A stretch of DNA of 64,000 bases from Oscillatoria princeps RMCB-10. Its GTDB lineage: Bacteria > Cyanobacteriota > Cyanobacteriia > Cyanobacteriales > Oscillatoriaceae. Shown in pieces: positions 1 through 7,166 of the stretch (position 1 is its first letter; each line of letters opens with the position of its first letter). The stretch spans positions 46,334 to 110,333 of the forward strand of contig JAHHHT010000028.1 of NCBI GenBank assembly GCA_019359235.1, read 5' to 3'. The notes under the pieces are model-generated. The model was not told the DNA's origin, searched no databases, and saw only the letters and a program-made list of their open reading frames with translations. The translations under genes and the position numbers were made by a program.

Positions 1-101
1 TAAGCTGTGCCGGCGTCACCGAAAACTAGGGCGACAGCCAGTCCGACCGCCAGCAGAAATTTTAACAGCGGTTTGATTGACAAAGGTAATTTTTTATGCA
101 T
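1..101 (-). CDS. Partial secreted or membrane protein, N-terminus only
   Basis: The gene starts at an ATG at 101 on the minus strand and runs off the left edge, so only about 33 residues are visible. They begin MHKKLPLSIKPLLKF and continue with a hydrophobic stretch (LLAVGLAVALVF) followed by GDAGTA. This is a positively charged N-region plus a hydrophobic core, typical of a signal peptide or first membrane segment. A GAGG ribosome-binding sequence lies about 12 bases upstream. The mature domain is outside the window, so no function can be given. Confidence 0.6.
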   Translation of the reverse strand, partial: MHKKLPLSIKPLLKFLLAVGLAVALVFGDAGTA

Positions 102-481
102 GGGTTGAGTGCCTCACTTATCTCATCAAAGCAAGACCTGCTTTGGGTGTTCCCCTGCTGACTGGAAAGCCGGTTCCGCCATGCCGGCAGCCCACTGCTG
201 AGGGTTGGGCCAGGTTTCTGGTAGGCCACACATCTAATCTATCGCTTTCCCTAAATTCTGGGCAGCCATCTGGGGGCGGATACTGCGGGGAGATATCCGC
301 ACTTTCCAGAAGTGAGGCGGCGGTGTGCCGGTGTGCTTGTCACCTGGCGCGGAAAGCCAGAGGGCGTGGGGCGCGGGTTTATTCATCCCCCGAGGTGTGT
401 TAGGACTATCTGGGGCGAACCCGCCCCCGCAAGACGGAGGTGCCACAAAAGAGGTAGTTTATTGAGAGGGAGGAAGTTGAC
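102..481. other. Intergenic region, no gene seen
   Basis: This spacer separates the divergent partial gene (minus strand) and the hypothetical gene at 482. Short open frames cross it on both strands, but they are GC-biased, have no family resemblance and lack ribosome-binding sites. It must hold both promoters; I cannot pick out clear -35/-10 boxes. Confidence 0.5.
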
Positions 482-895
482 ATGTCTAAATTCGAGGACC
501 TTTGCAAAGCTTATGCCGCCGCTCGGAAGGAATATCGGGACTCCTGTCAAGCTTGCCAGGAGTTTTCCGAGATTTTTGTGAGGGGGATGAGCGATTACTT
601 CGAGTGTCCGGTCAGCAACGAAAAGGGAAAGTTTGACGGAAATGGGGAGCTGCATTTTAACGCTTCCCTGACCTTGTGGGAAAATCCAGAGTTACCGGAA
701 GAGTCAGAGCGGGAAGAGGTGACTGTCTCGCTGTCCGTTCGCCGAGTCATTGACAATTACATTCTGACGGTGTATCCCTGGATGAGAGAGTTTAAGATTC
801 TCATTGATGAGCCGGCGCACTTTGAGGAAGCTTACGACTACATTTTTGACAGGCTGAAAGAGACTTACTTGTACAGAGATGGTTTTGGGTTTTAA
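482..895 (+). CDS. Hypothetical acidic protein, 137 aa
   Basis: I do not recognise a family. The protein is small, soluble and acidic, with no signal peptide or membrane segment. It starts MSKFEDLCKAYAAARKEYRD, a likely amphipathic helix, has a central segment of probable beta strands (ELHFNASLTLWE, EVTVSLSVRRV, YILTVYPWM), and ends in a helix with several Tyr and Phe. The start is supported by a strong GGAGG sequence 8 bases before the ATG. Codon use looks normal for the window. It stands alone, upstream of a repeat element. Confidence 0.65.
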   Translation: MSKFEDLCKAYAAARKEYRDSCQACQEFSEIFVRGMSDYFECPVSNEKGKFDGNGELHFNASLTLWENPELPEESEREEVTVSLSVRRVIDNYILTVYPWMREFKILIDEPAHFEEAYDYIFDRLKETYLYRDGFGF

Positions 896-983
896 GGGAA
901 AGGGAATTCTCTACATCCGCAGCCCTGTTAGGGGGATGTCAAGCCGGAATTAGGAGCGCCGGCGGTTTCAAATTTTGCGAATT

Positions 984-1079
984 TATAGCGGTTTTCAGTT
1001 GGATGAAGTACATGCCAGAAACCCGGTTTCTTAAAGAAACCGGGTTTCTCAGTATCTCACTCAGATGAAAACCGCTATA
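984..1079. mobile_element. MITE-like inverted-repeat element, copy 1 (96 bp)
   Basis: The left end reads TATAGCGGTTTTCAGTTGGA and the right end reads CAGATGAAAACCGCTATA, so the termini are inverted repeats. Between them is a perfect palindrome, GAAACCCGGTTTCTT facing AAGAAACCGGGTTTC. Related copies lie at 16184, 40004, 56632, 57110 and 61829, with a half copy at 1318. It has no coding capacity. Size, terminal inverted repeats and dispersal fit a non-autonomous transposable element; the mobilising transposase is not in this window. Confidence 0.75.
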
Positions 1080-1182
1080 TGTGTGATTCTTCCTGGCGGC
1101 CAACAGATTGCCGGCGCATCTGCCGGCTCTTAGGTTAGAATCATAATTAATCGAGAACTTCCCGAAGTAGGGAGCTGAGAAT

Positions 1183-1404
1183 ATGTCGGTCGAGCTGACT
1201 GTTGAGACAAGCCCCGAAACTGCTGTGGCTGAGCAATGGGAACCCCCGATGCCGCCGGCGGATTTAATTTTTGACGATCGTGATCCCTTGGAGACGAACC
1301 GCCACCGCATTGCCACTAAGTACCTCACTCAGATGAAAACCGCTATAAGCTCTCCCGTCTCGCAAACGCTCTTTCGGGCGCAGTTTTGGGGGAACAAGCC
1401 TTAA
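1183..1404 (+). pseudogene. Uma2-type endonuclease fragment broken by a repeat
   Basis: The first 45 residues include MPPADLIFDD and a segment with NRHRIA, matching as I recall the N-terminus of cyanobacterial Uma2 (DUF820) PD-(D/E)XK proteins, which normally run to about 190-230 residues. A GGAG ribosome-binding sequence precedes the ATG, so the start looks genuine. From about 1318 the reading frame enters the right half of the MITE-like element (CTCACTCAGATGAAAACC then GCTATA) and stops after 73 codons. The catalytic part is absent. I read this as a gene truncated by repeat insertion and deletion. Family assignment rests on a short stretch. Confidence 0.55.
1318..1346. repeat. Half copy of the MITE-like element
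   Basis: The sequence AAGTACCTCACTCAGATGAA followed by AACCGCTATA equals the right end of the 96-bp element. The left half and the central palindrome are missing. It lies inside the broken Uma2-type frame. Confidence 0.7.
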
Positions 1405-1487
1405 TCGCATTGTTCGATGCCAATGCGGATAGGCCAAAAAAAACTAATTACTTGCAACAGTCCTAGCTAAGGTATGCATTCTTGACA

Positions 1488-1928
1488 CTACTTGCATATT
1501 GTTTGTTGGGATGACCACCAAGAGTCGTTGGAAACGCAATCCACAGGGACTACCAACTTACTATCAAGAGCCACGCGAACTGAAATGAAAATATCAGTTG
1601 TTGACTTATTATTGAAAGGGTTTATTACTTCTAACCAATCAACGCCCTGCACCCCATACTTCACAATCAAAACATTTTCTGAATCTGTCTTTTGAAACTT
1701 ATAACCGTATGATCCTACATAAGTGGGGTTTTGAGCTTTAATAAGTTGTTTCACTTCGGACTCAAAGCTAGGATATTTACTCAAAATGATCCTCTTTGCT
1801 AAATTTTCCTTCTCTTGGGGAACGCCATCCAAAAGATTTGTACAATTAGTAATCAACCCCAAAGCAGGAATGGACAAGACAATTACTATTGTTAGCAAAT
1901 TTCTTAGCGAATTGATAATTTTATGCAT
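1488..1928 (-). CDS. Hypothetical exported protein, 146 aa
   Basis: No family is recognised. The chosen start (ATG at 1928) gives an N-terminus MHKIINSLRNLLTIVIVL, a clear signal peptide or anchor, followed by a small mature domain with two late Cys residues (DCVSND and QQTICK) that could pair. A GGAG sequence lies just upstream of this ATG; an earlier in-frame start at 1973 would bury the signal segment, so it is less likely. The gene is AT-richer than its neighbours, which could mean recent acquisition. It is probably periplasmic. Confidence 0.6.
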   Translation of the reverse strand: MHKIINSLRNLLTIVIVLSIPALGLITNCTNLLDGVPQEKENLAKRIILSKYPSFESEVKQLIKAQNPTYVGSYGYKFQKTDSENVLIVKYGVQGVDWLEVINPFNNKSTTDIFISVRVALDSKLVVPVDCVSNDSWWSSQQTICK

Positions 1929-2121
1929 ATGATTCTCTCCTATACTACCTAATCTTAAGTCATTAGCTACCAACGAGGTTGTTCGCCATCCTTATACGGT
2001 TTAAGCAAGCCCACACCTCGATTGACTTCTGAAGCAAGAATATCACAGCTACAGCTGTCAATGTCTAGGGGATGTGCGGTCTGAAAAATACGGAGTTTTG
2101 TACGACCGGCCATGTACGGCC

Positions 2122-2167
2122 AAATGTACGAAATGTACGAAATGTACGAAATGTACAAAATGTACGA
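2122..2167. repeat. 9-bp tandem repeat AAATGTACG before the STAND gene
   Basis: Four to five units of AAATGTACG follow each other without gaps (one variant AAATGTACA). Each contains the self-complementary tetramer GTAC, so GTAC recurs every 9 bases. A TATAAT box begins 10 bases after the array. The position fits an operator array, but a simple slippage repeat is equally possible. Confidence 0.6.
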
Positions 2168-2176
2168 CTAATCAGC

Positions 2177-2182
2177 TATAAT
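2177..2182 (+). promoter_or_regulatory. Putative -10 box of the NB-ARC gene
   Basis: A perfect TATAAT lies 32 bases before the ATG at 2215, giving a short leader of about 25 bases. No good -35 hexamer is visible; the GTAC repeat array occupies that position, which suggests regulated or activator-dependent initiation (inference). Confidence 0.45.
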
Positions 2183-2214
2183 AGACGCGGCGAACTCGCT
2201 CCCATTCCTTACCT

Positions 2215-3600
2215 ATGGACATTGACGAAGTGTTACAACTGGCTGATGACCTAGTTTTTGCGAAGACCGGCTCCCACCTCGACTACCTGCAACAAGCTAT
2301 CCTCAAGGGAACGTTACAAGATAAAACTTACTCGGACATTTCCGAAGAAGTACATTTAAGTAAAAGTCATGTCAGGAACGTTGGCTCAACCCTCTGGAAA
2401 CTCCTGTCAGAAGAATTGGGACAAGATATTAGTAAATCAAATTTATGGCCAGTATTAAAGAGCGCTAGGTTCTCCAAGAATAAAAATAATATTTCCTTCG
2501 TGGGAGAAACAGTTACAGTTAATGAAAGCCTTGCAGTGAATAATCTTAATATTTGTCCGGCAACTGCAAGTTCGCCAGCAGCGCCCCAAAACCCAACTAC
2601 AAACTTTGGGCTAAAGCCCAACTACAAACTAGACTTAGGCGACGCACCGGCACCCGCTATCTTCTACAACCGCACCGACGAACTCACCACCCTCAAACAG
2701 TGGATTTTAGAGGAAAACACCGGCCTCATCACTCTCCTTGGACTGACCGGCACCGGCAAAACCGCACTCGCCGTCCAGCTCGTCCAACAAATTCAAGCTC
2801 AATTTGACTTTATCATCTGGCGAAGCCTTGCAACCGCTCCATCCCTGCCAACCCTGCAAACAAACTTAATTGAACTCCTCAGCTGCGAACAGCAAACAAA
2901 ATTCCCCTCCCTCACCGACTATTTGCGCTCCTATCGCTGCTTGCTGATCTTCGACGACCTGCAAACGATTTTCAGCCCCTGCCAATTAGCAGGAGAGTGT
3001 CAACCTGGCTATGAAAATTACGGCACACTCTTCAAAAAAGTCGCAGAAACATCTCACAACAGTTGCTTGCTTTTACTCACCTGGGAAAAACCCAGAGAAA
3101 TTGCCCTCTTAGAAGGGAGCAACCGGCCCGCTCGCACCTTACAGCTCAAAGGTTTAGGCGAGCAAGCGCGGCAACTCTTACGAGAAAAACGATTAGCCCC
3201 CGAAGAAAAATGGTCAGAACTGATTGAACTTTACCAGGGCAACCCCCTGTGGTTAAATATTGTTGCCGCCACGATCCAAGAGTTATTCTCTGGAAGCGTC
3301 TCAGACTTCTTATCTTATGACACCCTACTTTTAGGCGACTTAGAAGCCCTATTGCACCCGCATTTCCACCGCTTGTCCGAGTCAGAAAAACAAGTGATGT
3401 CATGGGTGGCCAATCAAATGTCAGCGGTCGAGCTATCAAAAATGCCGGCCCATTTGCAACTGACCCCACCCGAATTTTTGAAAGTCATGCAATCTTTGAG
3501 CCGGCGCTGCTTGCTTGAAAGATTGAAAGACGGCGACAGACAGCTTTTCACGCTTCAACCTGCGATCAGGGAGTATGTCAAAAATCATCTCCCAAATTGA
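2215..3600 (+). CDS. HTH plus NB-ARC STAND ATPase, 461 aa
   Basis: Residues 1-85 form a helical winged-helix-like domain of the type found at the N-terminus of cyanobacterial NB-ARC/WD40 proteins (vMAP-like). Residues 86-145 are a linker. The NTPase domain follows: Walker A GLTGTGKT at 176-183, Walker B LLIFDDLQ at 243-250, a sensor-like LLLLTWEK near 290, and a GNPLWLN motif equivalent to GLPL. The last 100 residues look like the helical and winged-helix ARC part. STAND proteins usually carry WD40, TPR or similar C-terminal sensors; here the protein ends after the switch region. Role is unknown; signal-dependent assembly in regulation, stress or defence is the family expectation. Residues 127-139 are encoded by a dispersed repeat. 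Confidence 0.8.
   Translation: MDIDEVLQLADDLVFAKTGSHLDYLQQAILKGTLQDKTYSDISEEVHLSKSHVRNVGSTLWKLLSEELGQDISKSNLWPVLKSARFSKNKNNISFVGETVTVNESLAVNNLNICPATASSPAAPQNPTTNFGLKPNYKLDLGDAPAPAIFYNRTDELTTLKQWILEENTGLITLLGLTGTGKTALAVQLVQQIQAQFDFIIWRSLATAPSLPTLQTNLIELLSCEQQTKFPSLTDYLRSYRCLLIFDDLQTIFSPCQLAGECQPGYENYGTLFKKVAETSHNSCLLLLTWEKPREIALLEGSNRPARTLQLKGLGEQARQLLREKRLAPEEKWSELIELYQGNPLWLNIVAATIQELFSGSVSDFLSYDTLLLGDLEALLHPHFHRLSESEKQVMSWVANQMSAVELSKMPAHLQLTPPEFLKVMQSLSRRCLLERLKDGDRQLFTLQPAIREYVKNHLPN
2592..2638. repeat. GGGCTAAAGCCCAACTACAAAC repeat inside a gene
   Basis: CCCAACTACAAAC occurs twice, 25 bases apart, and the second copy is part of the 22-base sequence also found at 40245-40266 and, inverted, three times at 55611-55690. 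Here it is translated in frame as part of the NB-ARC linker (around TTNFGLKPNYKLD). Confidence 0.75.
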
Positions 3601-3630
3601 CACCGGCAAATCTGGGACAAAGCTTAAAAC

Positions 3631-3662
3631 AAAAAGCGCCCCCCTCGCGGAGAGCGCTTTTT
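3631..3662. terminator. Bidirectional hairpin between NB-ARC gene and psbA
   Basis: AAAAAGCGC on the left pairs with GCGCTTTTT on the right across a GC-rich loop. It ends in a T run on both strands, so it can terminate the plus-strand NB-ARC gene and minus-strand psbA. Confidence 0.7.
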
Positions 3663-3670
3663 ATCTTGTA

Positions 3671-3695
3671 GAGACACGATTTATCGCGTCTCTCT
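3671..3695 (-). terminator. Hairpin downstream of psbA
   Basis: AGAGACACGAT and ATCGCGTCTCT form an 11-bp stem (one mismatch) directly after the psbA stop. It belongs to the common cyanobacterial GAGACGCGAT repeat type and stands first of two hairpins ending the psbA transcript. Confidence 0.55.
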
Positions 3696-3707
3696 TTGAG
3701 CTAAATC

Positions 3708-4769
3708 TTAGCCCTTGATAGCGGGAGCTTCAACAGAAGCCAAGTCGAGCGGGAAGTTGTGAGCGTTGCGCTCGTGCATTACTTCCATACCCAGGTTGGC
3801 GCGGTTGATCACATCAGCCCAAGTATTGATAACGCGACCTTGGCTGTCAATCACGGACTGGTTGAAGTTGAAACCGTTCAGGTTGAAGGCCATCGTGGAG
3901 ATCCCCAGAGCGGTGAACCAGATGCCAATCACCGGCCAAGCACCCAAGAAGAAGTGCAAGGAACGGCTGTTGTTGAAAGAAGCGTATTGGAAGATCAGGC
4001 GACCGAAGTAGCCGTGAGCTGCAACGATGTTGTAGGTTTCTTCTTCTTGACCGAACTTGTAACCGTAGTTTTGAGATTCGGTTTCGGTGGTTTCACGCAC
4101 CAAGGAAGAAGTTACCAGAGAACCGTGCATCGCGGAGAACAGAGAACCGCCAAACACACCGGCAACACCGAGCATGTGGAAGGGGTGCATCAGGATATTG
4201 TGCTCAGCTTGGAACACCAACATGAAGTTGAAGGTTCCGCTGATCCCCAGAGGCATACCGTCGGAGAAAGAACCTTGACCGATCGGGTAGATCAGGAAAA
4301 CTGCCGTTGCAGCCGCCACGGGGGCAGAGTAAGCAACGCAGATCCAAGGACGCATACCCAAGCGGTAGGACAGTTCCCACTCACGACCCATGTAGCAGAA
4401 GACGCCAATCAGGAAGTGGAAAATCACCAGCTGGTACGGGCCACCATTGTACAGCCACTCATCCAAGCTGGCTGCTTCCCAAATCGGGTAGAAGTGCAGA
4501 CCGATAGCGTTAGAGGAGGGGACAACAGCACCGCTGATGATGTTGTTGCCGTAGAGGAGAGAGCCAGCGACCGGCTCGCGGATGCCGTCGATGTCCACTG
4601 GGGGAGCGGCGACAAAGGCGATGATGTAGCAGATGGTGGCGGTGAGCAGGGTGGGGATCATCAGGACACCGAACCAGCCGACATAAATGCGGTTTTCGGT
4701 GCTGGTGACCCAGCTGCAGAACCGTTCCCAGACGTTGGCGCTTTCACGGCGCTGTAAGGTGGTGGTCAT
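3708..4769 (-). CDS. psbA: Photosystem II reaction centre protein D1
   Basis: This is the D1 core subunit of photosystem II, a five-helix thylakoid protein that with D2 binds P680, pheophytin, QB and the Mn4CaO5 cluster. The whole sequence is recognisable, including [40 protein letters not shown] and [14 protein letters not shown]. Residue 130 is Glu (GREWELSYR), the form associated with high-light D1 copies. Ser264 in YASFNNS is intact. The protein has 353 residues rather than the usual cyanobacterial 360: after Ala344 the cleaved extension is only nine residues, SVEAPAIKG, instead of sixteen. A promoter lies about 50 bases upstream. It is a single-gene unit convergent with the NB-ARC gene. 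Confidence 0.98.
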   Translation of the reverse strand: MTTTLQRRESANVWERFCSWVTSTENRIYVGWFGVLMIPTLLTATICYIIAFVAAPPVDIDGIREPVAGSLLYGNNIISGAVVPSSNAIGLHFYPIWEAASLDEWLYNGGPYQLVIFHFLIGVFCYMGREWELSYRLGMRPWICVAYSAPVAAATAVFLIYPIGQGSFSDGMPLGISGTFNFMLVFQAEHNILMHPFHMLGVAGVFGGSLFSAMHGSLVTSSLVRETTETESQNYGYKFGQEEETYNIVAAHGYFGRLIFQYASFNNSRSLHFFLGAWPVIGIWFTALGISTMAFNLNGFNFNQSVIDSQGRVINTWADVINRANLGMEVMHERNAHNFPLDLASVEAPAIKG

Positions 4770-4816
4770 GTGTTTATGAGTGCTATTGAATTTTCGAGGT
4801 TCGTATTATGTCTACT

Positions 4817-4845
4817 ATCTTAAGCAGCCTGTTAAGGTTTGTAAA
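4817..4845 (-). promoter_or_regulatory. psbA promoter
   Basis: On the minus strand TTTACA, a 17-base spacer and TAAGAT precede the psbA ATG by about 48 bases. This is a good sigma-70-type arrangement at the usual distance for psbA. A second possible -10 (CATAAT) lies 6 bases downstream. Confidence 0.55.
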
Positions 4846-5093
4846 GGGGGTAAACCACCAGTTGTTCTGATGAGATATATAAGTTTTACTTATCGTAGGG
4901 TGGGGGGGTGGCCGGTGGCAAGCTCCCGGTTTAATGTAATGATTTTTCTTGCGCCAGAAGCCGCAGGACAGGCGTCTCGCCTGTCCAATGCCTTTGAGAG
5001 CAAGCGTTTCGGCCTTGTCCATTACTGAACTGTCCAATGCTATAACCCTCAATCCAAAATCCAAAATCCTTGCATCCAAAATCCAAAATCCAC
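4846..5093. other. psbA/thiS spacer with palindromes and short repeats
   Basis: No gene is supported. The spacer contains a GGACAGGCGTCTCGCCTGTCC palindrome (about 4966-4985), one of a family seen also near 43850, 52765 and 57290, and a run of CAAAATC/TCCAAAATCC direct repeats at about 5050-5092. Confidence 0.6.
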
Positions 5094-5315
5094 CTACCCT
5101 CCTCCGACAATCGTGACAATTTCCAGGCGATCTCCCTCTTGTATGCGGGTTTGCTCCCAGAATTGCCGGTGGAGAATCTCCCCGTTATACTCCACCGCCA
5201 GCAAACGAGGATTCAACCCCAGCTGTTCCAGCAGAGCCGGCAGCGGAGTTTGGGGGGGGCAAGTGCGGGTTTCCCCATTGACTTGCAGCGTAATTTGTGC
5301 TATGTCCTTCATCAT
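5094..5315 (-). CDS. thiS: Sulfur carrier protein ThiS
   Basis: A 73-residue ubiquitin-like protein ending in VGGG; the C-terminal Gly is adenylated and then carries the thiocarboxylate sulfur used by ThiG to build the thiazole ring of thiamine. The fold signature is visible: ITLQVNGE at the start, PALLEQLGL helix, VAVEYNGEI-like strand (LLAVEYNGEIL) and GDRLEIVTIVGGG. Two adjacent ATG codons (5315 and 5312) are possible starts. It lies 138 bases downstream of thiE on the same strand, so the two are probably co-transcribed, as is usual in cyanobacteria. Confidence 0.93.
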   Translation of the reverse strand: MMKDIAQITLQVNGETRTCPPQTPLPALLEQLGLNPRLLAVEYNGEILHRQFWEQTRIQEGDRLEIVTIVGGG

Positions 5316-5453
5316 TTCTCAAATCATTTCCCAAAAGTCAGCCGGTGCGACTGTTAGATGTCCAAACCACTTGACAAAACAGAAGACAAACATTTCTCTT
5401 CCTCCCCCTCCCCGCTTGCGGGGAGGGGGTTGGGGGGTGGGGTTCCCCTCCAA

Positions 5454-6551
5454 TCACTCAGCACTCTTCAAAGCTTTCAGCGTTTGCATGCGAGCCAGCT
5501 GAGAGATAAAATACTGAGTCACGAGAGTGGGCTGGTCTGCTTCCATAATGGCGCGCACCACCGACACCCGCTGAGCGCCGGCAGCCAGAACATCATTGAC
5601 ATTGCCCATATCAATCCCCCCGATAGCAAACCAGGGGATCGGGGAGTGAGCGGCGGCATATTTCACGTAATCGAAACCGGCAGCTTCCTTACCGACTTTC
5701 GTCGGGGTTTCAAAAACCGGCCCCACCCCAATATAATCCGCCCCTTCCAGAACCGCGCGCTGCATTTCCTCTGGATTGGTCGTCGAGCGACCGACCAGCC
5801 GGTGTGGCCCGAGCAGCTGGCGAGCCAGAGCGATCGGGATATCTTGCTGGCCCAGATGAACCCCATCCGCATCAGCGGCGATGGCCATATCCACGCGGTC
5901 ATTAATAATAAACAGAGCGCCGTAGCGCCGGCACAGCTGGCACAGCTTCTGGGCGTTCTTGAGCCGGTCGATGTCCTCAGCGGTTTTATCCCGATACTGG
6001 AGCAGAGTCAGTCCCCCTTGCAGAGCCCCTTCCACAATTTGAAACAGCTGTTCTGAAGGAGCCGTCACCAGATACAGACCCGATTCCTGCAGCTGCTGGT
6101 GGCGCTGGTAAGCCAGCAGATTGCTTTCCATCGTGTAAACCCGATAGCGCATCTGCTTGAATGCCGCGCCCATATCAGGGCGGTAAAGCTTGCCGTACTC
6201 CTCAAGCACCCGCAGCGCTTCTTCCACGCGGCTGAAGTTAACCTGCAAAAGCTGGCGTATGCTAGAGCGCAGCTCTTCCCTAGGATGAGTCAGCTCCGTC
6301 CCCGGGTCGCCCGCAGTGTCCCGCGCCGAGCGCAACTCCTCGGTGTGCCAAGCCGCCAACTCTTGGCGCATTTGCTTGCAAGCGCCCGCGAACTGGACGC
6401 TATTGAGGCCAAACCGGCACCATTCCTCGATAATTCTCAGCCCTTCCCGGGCTCGGTCTAAATTCGCGTCCAAAATCCTACAGACAGCAGGTTGCGCCCC
6501 TGCGGTCGCCGCTCCTTGCCCCTTTTCACTCCAGCTGTGTTTATCGCCCAT
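5454..6551 (-). CDS. thiE: Thiamine phosphate synthase (ThiD2-ThiE fusion)
   Basis: The enzyme joins HMP pyrophosphate and the thiazole phosphate carboxylate to make thiamine phosphate. The 365-residue protein has an N-terminal helical ThiD2-type domain of about 130 residues (RILDANLDRAREGLRIIEEW) and a C-terminal TIM-barrel ThiE domain with the family motifs LLQYRDK, FIINDRVDMA, ADGVHLGQQDIP, GRSTTNPEE, DYIGVGPVFETPTK and WFAIGGI. This two-domain layout is the norm for cyanobacteria. I chose the ATG at 6551, preceded by a GGGGG sequence; a TTG at 6569 would add six residues. No TPP riboswitch is visible upstream. Confidence 0.95.
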   Translation of the reverse strand: MGDKHSWSEKGQGAATAGAQPAVCRILDANLDRAREGLRIIEEWCRFGLNSVQFAGACKQMRQELAAWHTEELRSARDTAGDPGTELTHPREELRSSIRQLLQVNFSRVEEALRVLEEYGKLYRPDMGAAFKQMRYRVYTMESNLLAYQRHQQLQESGLYLVTAPSEQLFQIVEGALQGGLTLLQYRDKTAEDIDRLKNAQKLCQLCRRYGALFIINDRVDMAIAADADGVHLGQQDIPIALARQLLGPHRLVGRSTTNPEEMQRAVLEGADYIGVGPVFETPTKVGKEAAGFDYVKYAAAHSPIPWFAIGGIDMGNVNDVLAAGAQRVSVVRAIMEADQPTLVTQYFISQLARMQTLKALKSAE

Positions 6552-7166
6552 CACAACACCCCCATACAATTTTACTCCTAACAGTCAGTCTGCTGGCCGA
6601 CCTTGCTGCAGTGTGAGGCGTCAACCAGAATACAGTATACGAACGATGTAAAATTTTGCCATTGAACCTGGCTGTTTTAATGATTTTTAAACTTTTCCTG
6701 CAGAAAAAACGGAGCGGACAAAATGGGAGGCAATCAGCAGGTGAATAGAGATAAACGGAAAACAGACCGCTCGCCCCGTCCCCCCGCCCTGAGTGCGGCC
6801 TGACCCTCACCGGCATCACTCAGATATCCAGACGGGTTTTGGCGGAGCTATTTTTCGGGGTGCTGAAACAATCCTGGGGTGCGCCGGCGACCGGAGGAGC
6901 TGGCACCGGCTGCGGGTATAGCACAACACACCTGACAGCACCCCAGCTTGCCAGGGAGCCGGGGGGGGGTGGGGAGCTGGAGAGAGGAACAGTTTTATGT
7001 TTAGTTTAATGGTGTCCGCCCACTCAATTCTCAGCAACGCTCAAGCGGTAGGAGGGGGAGGAATTGCCTGTGTACAATGCTATAGATTGTTTTGACTGTA
7101 TCAGTGGATCGGGTGCTGCGTCCATCAAGAATCGGTTAAAGTCATATCCACCGTTGGAGGAGAGCC
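6552..7166. other. 615-bp spacer between thiE and the beta-helix gene
   Basis: No protein or RNA gene is supported. The small open frames here lack ribosome-binding sites and any recognisable motif. It must hold the promoters for the two divergent genes; the strongest feature is the GGAGGAGAG ribosome-binding sequence just before 7167. GC-rich runs (a G9 tract near 6961) occur. Confidence 0.5.

Noticed and set aside
3759..4757. 332-codon open frame opposite psbA
   Set aside because: It is the complementary frame of a highly conserved gene with strong codon bias; no family resemblance and no ribosome-binding site.
6552..7166. TPP riboswitch upstream of thiE
   Set aside because: I could not find the conserved TPP aptamer segments (such as CTGAGA and the ACCTGA region) in the expected position.
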